A program made the position numbers and the translations under genes. A DNA stretch of 64,000 nt from Clostridiales bacterium (lineage in GTDB: Bacteria; Bacillota; Clostridia; TANB77; CAG-508): NCBI GenBank assembly GCA_019419955.1, contig JAHZIB010000004.1, positions 1 to 64,000 on the forward strand, in the 5' to 3' direction. How positions within the stretch are numbered: the first letter of the stretch is position 1; each line of letters begins with the position of its first letter. The notes beneath the pieces are model-generated. The model ran no database searches. It had not been told where the DNA came from and saw only the letters and a list, made by a program, of their open reading frames with translations. Below are positions 26,489 through 34,789 of the stretch, piece after piece.

Positions 26489-27451
26489 TTAATTCCATGT
26501 AGATATTCCTAGCATAATTCTATATTTCATTGCTGTTGTATATATTTTGTACAATATATCTAAAATGTCATCACAATTTAACATTAAATCAGCTAGTTTA
26601 TCTAGTTCTTCATCTGTAAAGTCTCTTATAACATATTTATTATCTTTGTATTCATACATATACTGAGGTTGAAATAAGAATGATTTTTCATTATTCATTA
26701 AGCAATTAAAGTCATTCATAAGTTGTAACCATGATGCTTTTAGTCCTTCATATCCTGATGAATCTCTAAGCTCTATATTCTTAGGTAATGTACCACTTCT
26801 TATATTCTTCCATGATTCTGCAGCAGTCATAAATTTTTGCTTTGGAACATCTGTGATTTCATTTTGTATATCATTATATCCACCAATTCCTGAAGCATCA
26901 ACCATTTTCCATCTTTTTTCTTCAATACTGTACCATTCAATATTCCATTGATCATCACATTTGCCATTTGTATTATGGTATTTTGCGAAACCAACTCTTA
27001 CTCTTGCTGGTATCCCTTTACTCTTCAGTGTACTTGCAAGCATTAAAGCATGTCCTCTACATACAATATGTATTTTATCTTTTGCTTGCCTATTTACTGA
27101 ATATGTTTTATCTCGTCTTAGAAGTTCTGCAAAAATACTGATAGCCGTTTGAAAGATATCTTCTTCATTATTTAATCTATCTAAAGGAACTTTTCTCATA
27201 TCACCATTAGGATTATCCTTTTCTTCTCTAATATCTTTACTAAAGAATAATTCTCTTGCATGTATGGTTTGCGTTCTTTGTAATACGCACAACTCTTCAA
27301 TGTCTTCTGGTAATCCTTTTGTAAATTCAGCATACGGTCCTAAGTATGTATAAGGACTTGTTTGTAAATAGAATATTAATAATTTATTTAATTCCAAATT
27401 GTCTAATTCCAAAATTTGATTTATTCTTTTTTTGTAAAGGTTATTTTCCAT
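26489..27451 (-). CDS. Transglutaminase-like protein with altered catalytic His
   Basis: A 320-aa soluble protein. The transglutaminase/papain-like core is at about residues 125-190: Cys131 in VCRGHALMLAS, then KGIPARVRVGFA, then a position that is usually D-H-W and here reads DDQWNIEW (Gln168), and Asp185 in KMVDAS. The nucleophile and Asp remain but the catalytic His is replaced by Gln, so activity is doubtful or altered. It ends the minus-strand run of the island, 5 nt after the 27457 gene, and probably shares its transcript. The RBS is weak. Related proteins are chromosomal enzymes of unknown substrate. Confidence 0.7.
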   Translation of the reverse strand: MENNLYKKRINQILELDNLELNKLLIFYLQTSPYTYLGPYAEFTKGLPEDIEELCVLQRTQTIHARELFFSKDIREEKDNPNGDMRKVPLDRLNNEEDIFQTAISIFAELLRRDKTYSVNRQAKDKIHIVCRGHALMLASTLKSKGIPARVRVGFAKYHNTNGKCDDQWNIEWYSIEEKRWKMVDASGIGGYNDIQNEITDVPKQKFMTAAESWKNIRSGTLPKNIELRDSSGYEGLKASWLQLMNDFNCLMNNEKSFLFQPQYMYEYKDNKYVIRDFTDEELDKLADLMLNCDDILDILYKIYTTAMKYRIMLGISTWN

Positions 27452-27456
27452 TATTA

Positions 27457-28026
27457 TTATTCTCTATTCCTTTCATCTTCCTTCGACTTTGTATGTCTTC
27501 TAAAAAACATTCTTTTTTTGGTCTTTGTTTGCTCTATATTTATAACTATTTCTTCCTTACTATGTTCTTGGCCTTCAGGGTATAGTTTATAATTTTTTAA
27601 TGTTTCATCTAACCATTGTATAAAATAATCTAATCTTAATAAGAAATCTGCTTCATGATTATATTCTAGTTTTAGTTCAATGTTAGGTAATTTTCTATCT
27701 AATAATCCCATATATTTTTTATTTATTTTATCTTCTTTATCTTCTTTTAGTAATTGTTCATATTTTTCTATTAAAATTTCAGCTTGTTGTTTATCAATTT
27801 CTTTTAAAGTATCTAATATTTTTTTCATTATTGCAAAAAACTCTTCATGTTTTTTACCTAATCTGAAATTTTGAATTTCACTTTTCTTTTTTATATATTG
27901 ATTAATTAATGGAATAATAAATTCTTTGGCATCAACAGGCTCATCATATTTTGCATATCTTCCCATATTATAAGAACCAGTTGAATATCCTCCAGTTTGA
28001 TATTTACCTTTTATTGAATTGACCAT
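27457..28026 (-). CDS. Hypothetical island protein, 189 aa
   Basis: A Gly/Tyr-rich N-terminus (QTGGYSTGSYNMGRYAKYD) precedes a charged helical region at about 45-130 and a basic C-terminal tail (KKRMFFRRHTKSKEDERNRE). No membrane segment and no recognised family. A GGAGGA lies 14 nt upstream of the ATG. It is followed closely by the transglutaminase-like gene. A perfect palindrome GAGGTATACCTC lies upstream near 28053-28064. Confidence 0.6.
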   Translation of the reverse strand: MVNSIKGKYQTGGYSTGSYNMGRYAKYDEPVDAKEFIIPLINQYIKKKSEIQNFRLGKKHEEFFAIMKKILDTLKEIDKQQAEILIEKYEQLLKEDKEDKINKKYMGLLDRKLPNIELKLEYNHEADFLLRLDYFIQWLDETLKNYKLYPEGQEHSKEEIVINIEQTKTKKRMFFRRHTKSKEDERNRE

Positions 28027-28179
28027 GTTCTAGAATAACTTCCTCCGACCATAGAGGTATACCTCCTTAATTTTTTTATTTTTCACATCATTTTTATTAT
28101 ACTATAAAATGGCAAAAAAGTCTATAAAATTAATACTTCTGTCAGGGTAATTTCATAAAATATTACGAAATTGTAATTA

Positions 28180-28584
28180 GGAATAATAGAAGATGAAAGA
28201 GCTTCATTTACAACAAAACATAAATTAATAGACATATTGAAATTAGTTATGATATCAGTATTATGTGGAATGGATGAGTTAAATAAAATGATTAATTATG
28301 GAAATAGTAAAAAGGAATTTTTAGAAAAAGAATTTGAAATAAAATCTATTCCATCAAAATTAACATTAACAAGAATATTTGTAATGATAGACCCAAAATG
28401 ATTAGGGCTAAGTATTGTAGAAATAGTACAAAGTTTAATAAAAGAAAAACATACTCAAATAATGATAGATGGAAAAGCAATAAAATCAACAGATGCAATA
28501 AAGAGCATAGAAAAAATAATGAATATTGTAACAGCATATACAAATACGGGAATATCATTTGATATAGTAGAATTAGATTTATGC
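28180..28584 (+). pseudogene. ISAs1-family transposase remnant
   Basis: Reading 28180 onward in one frame gives IEDERASFTTKHKLIDILKL, then SVLCGMDELNKMINYGNSKK, then IPSKLTLTRIFVMIDPK and a stop at 28396-28398. The same frame continues with IMIDGKAIKST and VTAYTNTGISF. These correspond in order to the ISAs1/H-repeat transposase motifs (IEDPR, CGADSW...YGN, IPSHDTFGRVFSLIDP, IAIDGKTLR, VSA). The N-terminus lacks a start, a stop interrupts the frame, and the C-terminal half is missing, so it is dead. It runs opposite to the surrounding genes and cuts into a TnpV relic. Confidence 0.8.
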
Positions 28585-28589
28585 CTTTC

Positions 28590-28779
28590 TGCTTGTAAAA
28601 ACCTTTCAATTTCATTTCTAGTTACATTCTGTATAGGTTTAAACATAAAGTTATATGCACTACAAGCCTTTATAGTTTGCATATTTGCCGATATTTGTTC
28701 CTTTTGTTTCTTCACTTTCTTCTAACATTGCGATATTAGGCAAATAATAATCTCCATATTTTGTATATTCTAAATTCAT
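28590..28779 (-). pseudogene. Degraded TnpV-like gene
   Basis: ATG 28779 behind GGAGTG starts MNLEYTKYGDYYLPNIAMLE, matching the N-terminus of TnpV proteins (compare GDYYIPNLTMP in the intact copy at 32638-33027). The frame ends at 28660; a shifted frame continues with ACSAYNFMFKP and NEIERF before running into the ISAs1 remnant. It is a truncated and frameshifted pseudogene. Confidence 0.65.
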
Positions 28780-28799
28780 TAAAATCACTCCATTTCTTT

Positions 28800-29349
28800 T
28801 AATTTTCAAAATTATATTTGCATATAAAAAATCTAAATCATCATAATGCCTTCGCTTATAATTTTGATAGCTGTTTTTCTTTCCTCTATTGTTATAATTA
28901 TTATTGTTATAGCTTGGTCGTAAATTTATCGTGTCGTGAGTCGTAGATTTTACAATTCTGGACTCGTAATTTTTACGAATCATTTGTATTAGATTTTTAT
29001 TATGGTCTATTTTACCAACATAAATTAAATTAGGTTTGTTAGCACCTTGTTTTTTCTAGTAGATTAACTTACCATTCATTTAACTGCTTAAATGCTTTTG
29101 TAACAGTTTTATCAGATAAGCCTAGTAATTCTTGTACTTCTTTCCTAGTAAATATAAAAAAATATTTCCATCTTTATCAACCCAATTATTTTTAGCAGAT
29201 AATGTTAGTCTATTTAGTATAACTCCATAGAGGATTTTACTATCTGAATTTAGTTTATTTTTATACTTTTTGTTGAAAAATAACTCCATTGGTATTTGAT
29301 AATATAAATACTCAAAACATTCATGAGCTTTGTATGGTATAAAATCCAT
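28800..29349 (-). pseudogene. Degraded RepA_N replication initiator
   Basis: ATG 29349 (RBS AAAGGATG) opens a RepA_N-type start: YYQIPMELFFNKKYKN, then DSKILYGVILNRLTLS and NNWVDKDGNIF. The frame then breaks near 29160. A second frame reads FTRKEVQELLGLSDKTVTKA, and a third reads PNLIYVGKI and continues to DDLDFLYAN. These match, in order, the intact RepA_N protein at 37920-38474. At least two frameshifts and a stop make it non-functional. With the TnpV relic it marks an older mobilizable element. Confidence 0.78.
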
Positions 29350-29548
29350 TTTTACATCCTTTCTGATAATCAGAATAGGAATAATAATAAATAAAGGGCG
29401 TATTTGATAGAATTATCAAAGATTAAAAATTTTCCCGACATGCAATCCCGACATTCTATATACATTTAAGAGTGTTTTTGAGAACTTTTAAAAACTCTTT
29501 TTTAATCCTTATAAAATAGGGGATTTCCTTGAAATTACGCAAAAAATA

Positions 29549-29575
29549 CAGGTTAGAAATTTGATTTCTAACCTG
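29549..29575. terminator. Tight 12-bp hairpin
   Basis: CAGGTTAGAAAT (29549-29560), loop TTG, then ATTTCTAACCTG (29564-29575). A weak T-patch follows. The surrounding stretch 29350-29729 has no gene; a small palindrome GACTAAATAGTC lies near 29630. Confidence 0.5.
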
Positions 29576-29729
29576 ATATTTTGGTGCCAACGACGTAGAT
29601 ATTTACAACTCGTTAGCTCTCTTGACGAACGACTAAATAGTCATTCAAGTTATAAATATATTACCAAATTATTTTATAAAAATCAAGTGAATTTCTAAAA
29701 AAGTTTTTACAAATATTTGTTTGTATCTA

Positions 29730-29758
29730 TTGCTTTGTTGTAAAATGTATGTTATACT
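29730..29758 (+). promoter_or_regulatory. Promoter of the putative toxin mRNA
   Basis: TTGCTT (29730-29735), 17-nt spacer, TATACT (29753-29758). The expected start is near 29765, giving a 5'UTR of about 75 nt. In that leader CCACC (29799-29803) can pair either with GTGG (29789-29792) or with the Shine-Dalgarno region GGTGG (29828-29832). Confidence 0.6.
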
Positions 29759-29840
29759 AACTGACATAGGAAATGAGAATAAGCAGATGTGGTTTTTGCC
29801 ACCAATTTTACGAATCTTCGTAGGAAAGGTGGTGATGTTT

Positions 29841-29954
29841 ATGGTTAAAGTGATACTATTTTTTATACTATCCTTAATGTTATCTTTAACATTAAACGTT
29901 GCCTTGATAGCAGTTCTATATAAGAACTGGGTTGATAAGCAACTACATAAATAA
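29841..29954 (+). CDS. Putative type I toxin, 37-aa hydrophobic peptide
   Basis: The peptide has a basic start (MVKV), a membrane helix over residues about 4-27 (ILFFILSLMLSLTLNVALIAVL) and a short charged tail (YKNWVDKQLHK). This is the design of Fst/TxpA/BsrG-type membrane toxins, although no family match can be claimed. ATG 29841 follows AAAGGTGGTG; ATG 29835, two codons upstream, is the alternative. A 5-bp helix can sequester the Shine-Dalgarno sequence, with a tight ACGAATCTTCGT hairpin inside the loop. A convergent antisense RNA with a consensus promoter overlaps the 3' end. The architecture is that of a type I toxin-antitoxin locus stabilising the island. Confidence 0.65.
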   Translation: MVKVILFFILSLMLSLTLNVALIAVLYKNWVDKQLHK

Positions 29955-30040
29955 AAAAAGCTCACATCTGTACTTTGACGAGTAGATGTGAGTTTACACA
30001 TTTTCTTGGCAAAACCACGTTTGTGGCTTCTCCATTTCCT
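29953..30040 (-). ncRNA. Putative antisense antitoxin RNA
   Basis: A transcript started by the minus-strand promoter at 30047-30075 would begin near 30040 and end at the hairpin 29961-29992, followed on that strand by seven T (29959-29953): about 88 nt. It overlaps the 3' end of the toxin message. Its 5' part (AGGAAATGGAGAAGCC, then GTGGTTTTGCCA) is nearly the same sequence as the 5' part of the toxin mRNA (AGGAAATGAGAATAAGC, then GTGGTTTTTGCCA), i.e. the two loci ends are inverted repeats. Confidence 0.6.
29961..29992. terminator. Bidirectional terminator shared by toxin mRNA and antisense RNA
   Basis: CTCACATCT (29961-29969) and AGATGTGAG (29984-29992). On the minus strand the stem is followed by seven T; on the plus strand by TTTACACATTTT. 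Confidence 0.8.
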
Positions 30041-30046
30041 ATATTT

Positions 30047-30075
30047 ATTATACACAGATTTTTTATAAATGTCAA
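30047..30075 (-). promoter_or_regulatory. Consensus promoter of the antisense RNA
   Basis: On the minus strand TTGACA (30075-30070), exactly 17 nt, then TATAAT (30052-30047): a perfect sigma-A promoter with no reading frame downstream. That is expected for an abundant regulatory RNA. Confidence 0.8.
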
Positions 30076-30110
30076 ATAAATATTTTTATATCTTTTGTTT
30101 TTTTATAATT

Positions 30111-31745
30111 TTAATTGATGTATTTCCACCTAAATCCCCCAGCTTTTGTTCTAACCCCTCTACAACATGCCGAAATATTTTGAATATGAGTTTTATCTAT
30201 AGCAACCTTTAAAGAATCATATATTTCTCCAGTATCTACATTTAATACTTTTTTTTGCTTTTTTTGTTTTTGATTTACTGGTCTTGAAGCTTCTTCTCTT
30301 CCTATATATTCCCATTTATACCCATGTGAACTATTAGTTATTCCTCTACAGCAAGCTCGTATTCCACCCATATCAACATTATACTTTTTAGCAGCGTCCG
30401 AAACAGAATCAAATATTTCTCCAGTATTTATATTTTTTACTTTAACTTTTTGCTTGTTACTAGCATTTTCTTTCCCACATTTAGGGCAACCACTTTTCAT
30501 TCGTACTCTATTTTTTACCATTGCCTTATATGTATTCCCACATTTAGGGCATAACCAATAGTATAAATCATGAGTATCTGGTAAAACATTATATGGAGTA
30601 ATGTTTCCATTTTTGATAGGATGCCATTCTTTTGCAATATTAGGATAAAGATTTCCTAAAGAATCTTTTAGACTTGCTATATAATATTGTTCTTTAATTG
30701 AATACTCATCTCGAAGAATATCAATATCTGTATCGTAAATTCCTAGTTTCTTTAATATATCAATTATTATTACATTTAATTGATTCCAATCTTGATATTT
30801 ATATATGTAAATAGAAGAGTTAGATGTATTTATTAATTTACAATTATCTTCTCTAATTCTATATAAATTAATATCTTTTTCTTTGCACAACAAATCTTTA
30901 TTCTCATCCTTTTTTATATCTTTATGCCAAGTTTGCCCATCATATTCTATTGCAAATTTACAAGATGGAATGTAAATATCAAGTTCTTTACCAGCTAAAC
31001 ATTCTCTATCTCCATTAATTGCATCTGGAAAATGTTTCTTTAAATAATAATAAATAGCCTGCTCTGGAAATGAACTGCTCATTCTTTTCGAGCACTTAAA
31101 ACATCCTGTTTTTTGAGAAGTACGAGAATTAATGCGAGTTTTCCATTTATATCCACAAATATGGCAAATAAAATTACACATTTTATTTGAACCATATGTT
31201 ACTTCTTCAGGCAGGAAATCATTTAATTCATAATCCCAATCATCCAATATTTCAGTACAGTTATTATATTTACACCAGGTTACTAAATCATTAAATCCTT
31301 GTAATACCTGTTTATTATTACATATAGGACACCCTTTACCTTTAACTTTATTAACAACAGATTGAATATATTTATGATTTTTTTTACATATCCAAGAAAT
31401 TTTCTTTTGAGAACTACATGTTATATTCTTTAGATCATCATAAGTATTAACCGTTAAATCTAATTCATCTAAAAATTCGGGATAATCATCAAATAATAAA
31501 TTTCTTCTTTGAAAATTTACACCAGAACATATTGAACATCCTGTTCCTTGACACCTTGAATGAATTTGCTTTTTGTATTTATGCCCATTTTGGCATATCC
31601 AAAAAACCTCTTTATGACTTCCATATGTCACTTGAGATGGTAATATATCATTGGATTCATAATCCCACTCTTCAATTAAATACTTTTTATTATTGGCAAT
31701 ACACCAATTTTCTAAACTATTATTCATATTATTTATACATTCCAT
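30111..31745 (-). CDS. Zinc-ribbon / Vsr-like / NUMOD endonuclease-like protein
   Basis: A 544-aa mosaic. Residues 1-220 hold three treble-clef zinc ribbons of the pattern W-x-C-x(2-3)-H-x-Y...GCxxC (Cys51-Cys73, Cys120-Cys142, Cys194-Cys218). Residues about 225-300 form a Vsr/PDDEXK-like nuclease core: ELDIYIP (Asp256), FAIEYDGQTWH (Glu267, Asp269, His274). A fourth zinc ribbon lies near 404-425 (CPKCGNTYKA...GCPKCG), and the C-terminus has two NUMOD-type DNA-binding repeats (NTGEIFDSVSDAAKKY and DTGEIYDSLKVAIDKT). It could be a free-standing homing endonuclease or a defence nuclease. RBS weak. It is cargo of the Tn4451-like part of the island. Confidence 0.75.
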   Translation of the reverse strand: MECINNMNNSLENWCIANNKKYLIEEWDYESNDILPSQVTYGSHKEVFWICQNGHKYKKQIHSRCQGTGCSICSGVNFQRRNLLFDDYPEFLDELDLTVNTYDDLKNITCSSQKKISWICKKNHKYIQSVVNKVKGKGCPICNNKQVLQGFNDLVTWCKYNNCTEILDDWDYELNDFLPEEVTYGSNKMCNFICHICGYKWKTRINSRTSQKTGCFKCSKRMSSSFPEQAIYYYLKKHFPDAINGDRECLAGKELDIYIPSCKFAIEYDGQTWHKDIKKDENKDLLCKEKDINLYRIREDNCKLINTSNSSIYIYKYQDWNQLNVIIIDILKKLGIYDTDIDILRDEYSIKEQYYIASLKDSLGNLYPNIAKEWHPIKNGNITPYNVLPDTHDLYYWLCPKCGNTYKAMVKNRVRMKSGCPKCGKENASNKQKVKVKNINTGEIFDSVSDAAKKYNVDMGGIRACCRGITNSSHGYKWEYIGREEASRPVNQKQKKQKKVLNVDTGEIYDSLKVAIDKTHIQNISACCRGVRTKAGGFRWKYIN

Positions 31746-31796
31746 TCTTTTAGTAGTTGTTTAGTATATGTTTAATACTACACTAAATAACCAATT

Positions 31797-32204
31797 TTAT
31801 TTGCTTAATTTTTCAAAGAAATGACCACTTAGCATCAAACCACTTTCGACAATTGTAACTTCTTGTTTGTTATGTGATTTTTTATATTCTTGACGTCCAT
31901 CTTCTGTAATTTGTGGAACTTCAAAATCATATTCAATATAAAGTTTGCCATCCTCAAATGACCATGTTCCACTTCCGTTCGGACATATCATTGTTTTGTC
32001 ACTTTTTAATGCAATAACTGCTTCTTTTCCATTCCATGTGTTTGTTCTATATGTTCCGACCAGATTTTTTTCTTCATTTTTCATTGAAACTGAACTTGAA
32101 TTTATTTCATTATTTCCTTTGAAATTTATTCCAATTATAAAGCCTATAATTCCTGAAATCAATGCAATTATTATACAAATCAAAATCATATTTGTTTTGT
32201 TCAT
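31797..32204 (-). CDS. Membrane-anchored hypothetical protein, 135 aa
   Basis: An N-terminal membrane helix (about residues 6-28, IIIALISGIIGFIIGI) is followed by a short Ser-rich linker and an extracellular beta-rich domain (GTYRTNTWNGKEAVIALKSD, then GSGTWSFEDGKLYIEY). The pattern resembles small lipocalin-like domains that read out as YxW...GTWxxxxGxL. No lipobox cysteine. ATG 32204 follows AAAGAGGAATAGGT. It stands apart from the transposon core by 140 nt and may be cargo. Confidence 0.6.
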   Translation of the reverse strand: MNKTNMILICIIIALISGIIGFIIGINFKGNNEINSSSVSMKNEEKNLVGTYRTNTWNGKEAVIALKSDKTMICPNGSGTWSFEDGKLYIEYDFEVPQITEDGRQEYKKSHNKQEVTIVESGLMLSGHFFEKLSK

Positions 32205-32343
32205 ACCTATTCCTCTTTCTATAAATTATTATCTATCTGCAAAATATTATATCAATTTTAGTCGATTTTTACAATAAAACTGCCAATATTTAAAAGTAAA
32301 AATAGGATGTAGGGAATATTATTAATTCTCCACATCCTGTATT

Positions 32344-32625
32344 CTATATTTCTAACAACTCAATAACATCTACAAATCCATTTCTATAATACTTTTCATT
32401 CCAATAATATAAGTAATCCATAAAGTTTTTTTCAAGTTGATCAAGTTGTTTTTGAACATATTTTTTATTCTGTTCAGGGACATTTTTTAGTATTCTCTCT
32501 GCAATTTCTTCAAAATAGATACAATATTTCTTATCTTGAGGAGTCATCTCACAAAATGCTGTTTCTTCTCGAAATTCTAACCACTCTTTTAATAAATCAT
32601 CTTTTACTTCTCTTAAATTCTTCAT
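32344..32625 (-). CDS. Small helical protein downstream of tnpV
   Basis: A 93-aa, highly charged, probably all-helical protein (REVKDDLLKEWLEFREE at the start; YRNGFVDVIELLEI at the end). Small proteins with a similar ending are common beside TnpV in clostridial mobilizable elements, but I cannot name the family with certainty. The start is ATG 32625, 8 nt after TAGGAG; an ATG three codons upstream overlaps that site. It follows tnpV by a few bases and is surely co-transcribed. Confidence 0.6.
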   Translation of the reverse strand: MKNLREVKDDLLKEWLEFREETAFCEMTPQDKKYCIYFEEIAERILKNVPEQNKKYVQKQLDQLEKNFMDYLYYWNEKYYRNGFVDVIELLEI

Positions 32626-32637
32626 TTGCACCATCTC

Positions 32638-33027
32638 CTACACATATATTAATTCATTAAAAACTATTTCTTCAGCTTGATTTTTAATAGCATTCATAGT
32701 TCCAACCCAATAAAGCATATCTGTATTTTTCATTTCTTCGGTTAAATCACTATTATCTTTTAGTTGTTTAATAATTTGTTCAACTCTTGATGTAGCTTGT
32801 TCTTGAATCCCTTTTAGATGAGTGTTTAGTGTACCATCTAAAAGCATTATTGAATAGTCAGCTTTTTTATGCTCTTTTAGGTAATTTAATCTCATTCTGC
32901 CATATTTATTAAGAGTTATCTTTTCTTGTTTTGGCATTGTAAGATTTGGAATATAATAATCTCCTTCTAAATGATATTCAATTCCAGTTTTTTCATCTAT
33001 CTTTGTTTTTGGTAATTCATTATTCAT
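32638..33027 (-). CDS. tnpV: Transposon-encoded protein TnpV
   Basis: A 129-aa protein matching the TnpV family first described in Tn4451: YHLEGDYYIPNLTMP, then KYGRMRLNYLKEHKKADYS, HLKGIQEQA and the C-terminal NQAEEIVFNELIYV. The biochemical role is unknown. ATG 33027 follows AAAGGAGTGAAATAATT. It lies between the 33035 hypothetical and the small helical gene, in the same operon as the relaxase. A degraded second copy is at 28590-28779. Confidence 0.88.
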   Translation of the reverse strand: MNNELPKTKIDEKTGIEYHLEGDYYIPNLTMPKQEKITLNKYGRMRLNYLKEHKKADYSIMLLDGTLNTHLKGIQEQATSRVEQIIKQLKDNSDLTEEMKNTDMLYWVGTMNAIKNQAEEIVFNELIYV

Positions 33028-33034
33028 AATTATT

Positions 33035-33340
33035 TCACTCCTTTTTTTCTTTTAATCTTAATTCTTCATAATAATCCTTTTTAGCTTTCTTCCTTACTAA
33101 ATACATACATTCTTGTAGAAGCCATTTTAATTCATTTGTATAAGCTAGATATATAACGCCTTCTTCTAATTTTCCATTAGTTTCTTTTTCATACAAATGA
33201 ACATAATTATCAAACTTTTCCTTTAATCTTGTAGCTCTGTATCTAATATCATCATCTTTGCACTTTAGATTATCGTTTATTATCTGCATTAATTTATTGT
33301 ATTCTTGTTTGCTAAAATATATTTTATCTTGATTTGACAT
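33035..33340 (-). CDS. Hypothetical protein of the mobilisation operon, 101 aa
   Basis: A charged, helical protein (IYFSKQEYNKLMQIINDNLK, then YEKETNGKLEEG) with a Lys/Glu-rich C-terminus. It has no recognised family. ATG 33340 sits 8 nt after AAAGGAGG. It lies 16 nt after the relaxase and 7 nt before tnpV, so it belongs to the same transcript and may be a mobilisation accessory protein. Confidence 0.6.
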   Translation of the reverse strand: MSNQDKIYFSKQEYNKLMQIINDNLKCKDDDIRYRATRLKEKFDNYVHLYEKETNGKLEEGVIYLAYTNELKWLLQECMYLVRKKAKKDYYEELRLKEKKE

Positions 33341-33356
33341 ATATTAAATACCTCCT

Positions 33357-34775
33357 TTAGTTTAGGTTATAATCGTTTTTCTTTTTTTCTTTCTTAGCTT
33401 GTATTTCAGATAATTCATCATTGGTTAATACTTTTCTTGTAGAATTATGAACTATATCTGAATCGTTATTATCAAATATTCCACTTTTTTCTAAATCTTC
33501 TGCTACAAGAGTATAGCTTCGTTTATCTTCTGGAATATCATAATATTTTTCATCAAATATTTTCATTTGAAATCTTTTAATAAGTGATTTCCAAAATCCT
33601 CTAAATTTACTTAATTCCGTTTTAGCTTTTTCTAAAGCACTACTTAGTTTGATAATTGTTTTATCTTTAGTTGATAATTCATCCTTTAATTCCTTTATAT
33701 CATTATCTTTTAGCTTTATTTGCTCTTTAAGTGAATAATTTTCACTCTCTATTTTAGAAGTAGCATGTTCAAATTCCTTAATTGACATATTTAAGTCATT
33801 TACACTTCTAACTGTCTGGGTAACATCTGTTACATCTTTAATATAATCTTTGATATTTTCTATATTCTCGTTTGAAATTTGGCTATTATTTTTATTAAAG
33901 GGCATAGGCTTTAAGTTATCTAATAACTCAATTATACCTTTACTTGAATTATCTAACTTTTTAGTTTGTTTATTAGCATTTTCAAGTTTTTGCTTTTGTT
34001 GTTCAAGTCTTTTCTTTATTTCTCTATAATTATCCATTTCTTTTACATTGATGTCTTGATTTCTGCCTTTTCGTTTAGCTTTTAGCCTACTATCAACACC
34101 ATAAAACTTGTTATAAGACTTGATACAGGCATTTCTCATTTTATCTTGAATAGCTGTTAATGACTCTTTGGTAAACACTTTTGATTTACCAACTTGTTTT
34201 TTCATACCTTTTTTACAATTATCAATTACTGGTACACCAATAACATGCATATGGGGAGAGGTTTCATCAAAATGAATTGTTGCATTAGCTACCTTAAAGT
34301 TTGGTACTATTTTATTTAAGTCTTGTATTTGCTCATTATATACATCAATCATTTTGAATCTATACTCATCATTTTTGTCTTGCCAAAAATCCATATCTCC
34401 AAGTTCTATTATAATCTCACAAGCAATATCGTTCTGTAATGTACAAGCCTTTTCAAAATAATTATTTATTTTTCTATCATTTCTAGTCTGCTTATTATTA
34501 AACTCAATACGAGATTCTTCAAATTCATCCATATATACTTGCTTAACATCTTCAACAATATCGTTAGTTCCATATATAGTTGTAATCAATTCTCTTTGAT
34601 TATCATAATCTCGCAAATTGTGTTTATTTGCTCTAGATAAATCATTTGCATTTTGTATAGCATTATTTGATAGAGAAGTAGTACCAGATACATTTCCTTT
34701 TGCTGTTTTTTTAGCTACTTTACTTTTGTTCTTATCACTACCTAAGTGAAAAGAATATGCTAATTCTTGCTCCAT
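33357..34775 (-). CDS. MobV-family relaxase (TnpZ-like, Mob/Pre)
   Basis: A 472-aa protein. The relaxase signature with three clustered histidines, HFDETSPHMHVIGVP, is at residues 168-182, followed by RKGRNQDI. The second half (about 240-400) is a long coiled coil. Mob/Pre relaxases nick oriT and lead DNA transfer with help from a resident conjugative system; the Tn4451 homologue is TnpZ. The very N-terminus differs from classical MobV (no SYAIIR start) and looks like the divergent Tn4451 branch. RBS AAAGGAGGAAAAAG. The nearby upstream gap carries hairpins suited to an oriT. Confidence 0.85.
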   Translation of the reverse strand: MEQELAYSFHLGSDKNKSKVAKKTAKGNVSGTTSLSNNAIQNANDLSRANKHNLRDYDNQRELITTIYGTNDIVEDVKQVYMDEFEESRIEFNNKQTRNDRKINNYFEKACTLQNDIACEIIIELGDMDFWQDKNDEYRFKMIDVYNEQIQDLNKIVPNFKVANATIHFDETSPHMHVIGVPVIDNCKKGMKKQVGKSKVFTKESLTAIQDKMRNACIKSYNKFYGVDSRLKAKRKGRNQDINVKEMDNYREIKKRLEQQKQKLENANKQTKKLDNSSKGIIELLDNLKPMPFNKNNSQISNENIENIKDYIKDVTDVTQTVRSVNDLNMSIKEFEHATSKIESENYSLKEQIKLKDNDIKELKDELSTKDKTIIKLSSALEKAKTELSKFRGFWKSLIKRFQMKIFDEKYYDIPEDKRSYTLVAEDLEKSGIFDNNDSDIVHNSTRKVLTNDELSEIQAKKEKKKNDYNLN

Positions 34776-34789
34776 CTTTTTCCTCCTTT

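Noticed and set aside
28455..28983. Minus-strand frames as intact new genes
   Set aside because: They are pieces of the degraded RepA_N and TnpV genes and of the antisense strand of the ISAs1 relic.
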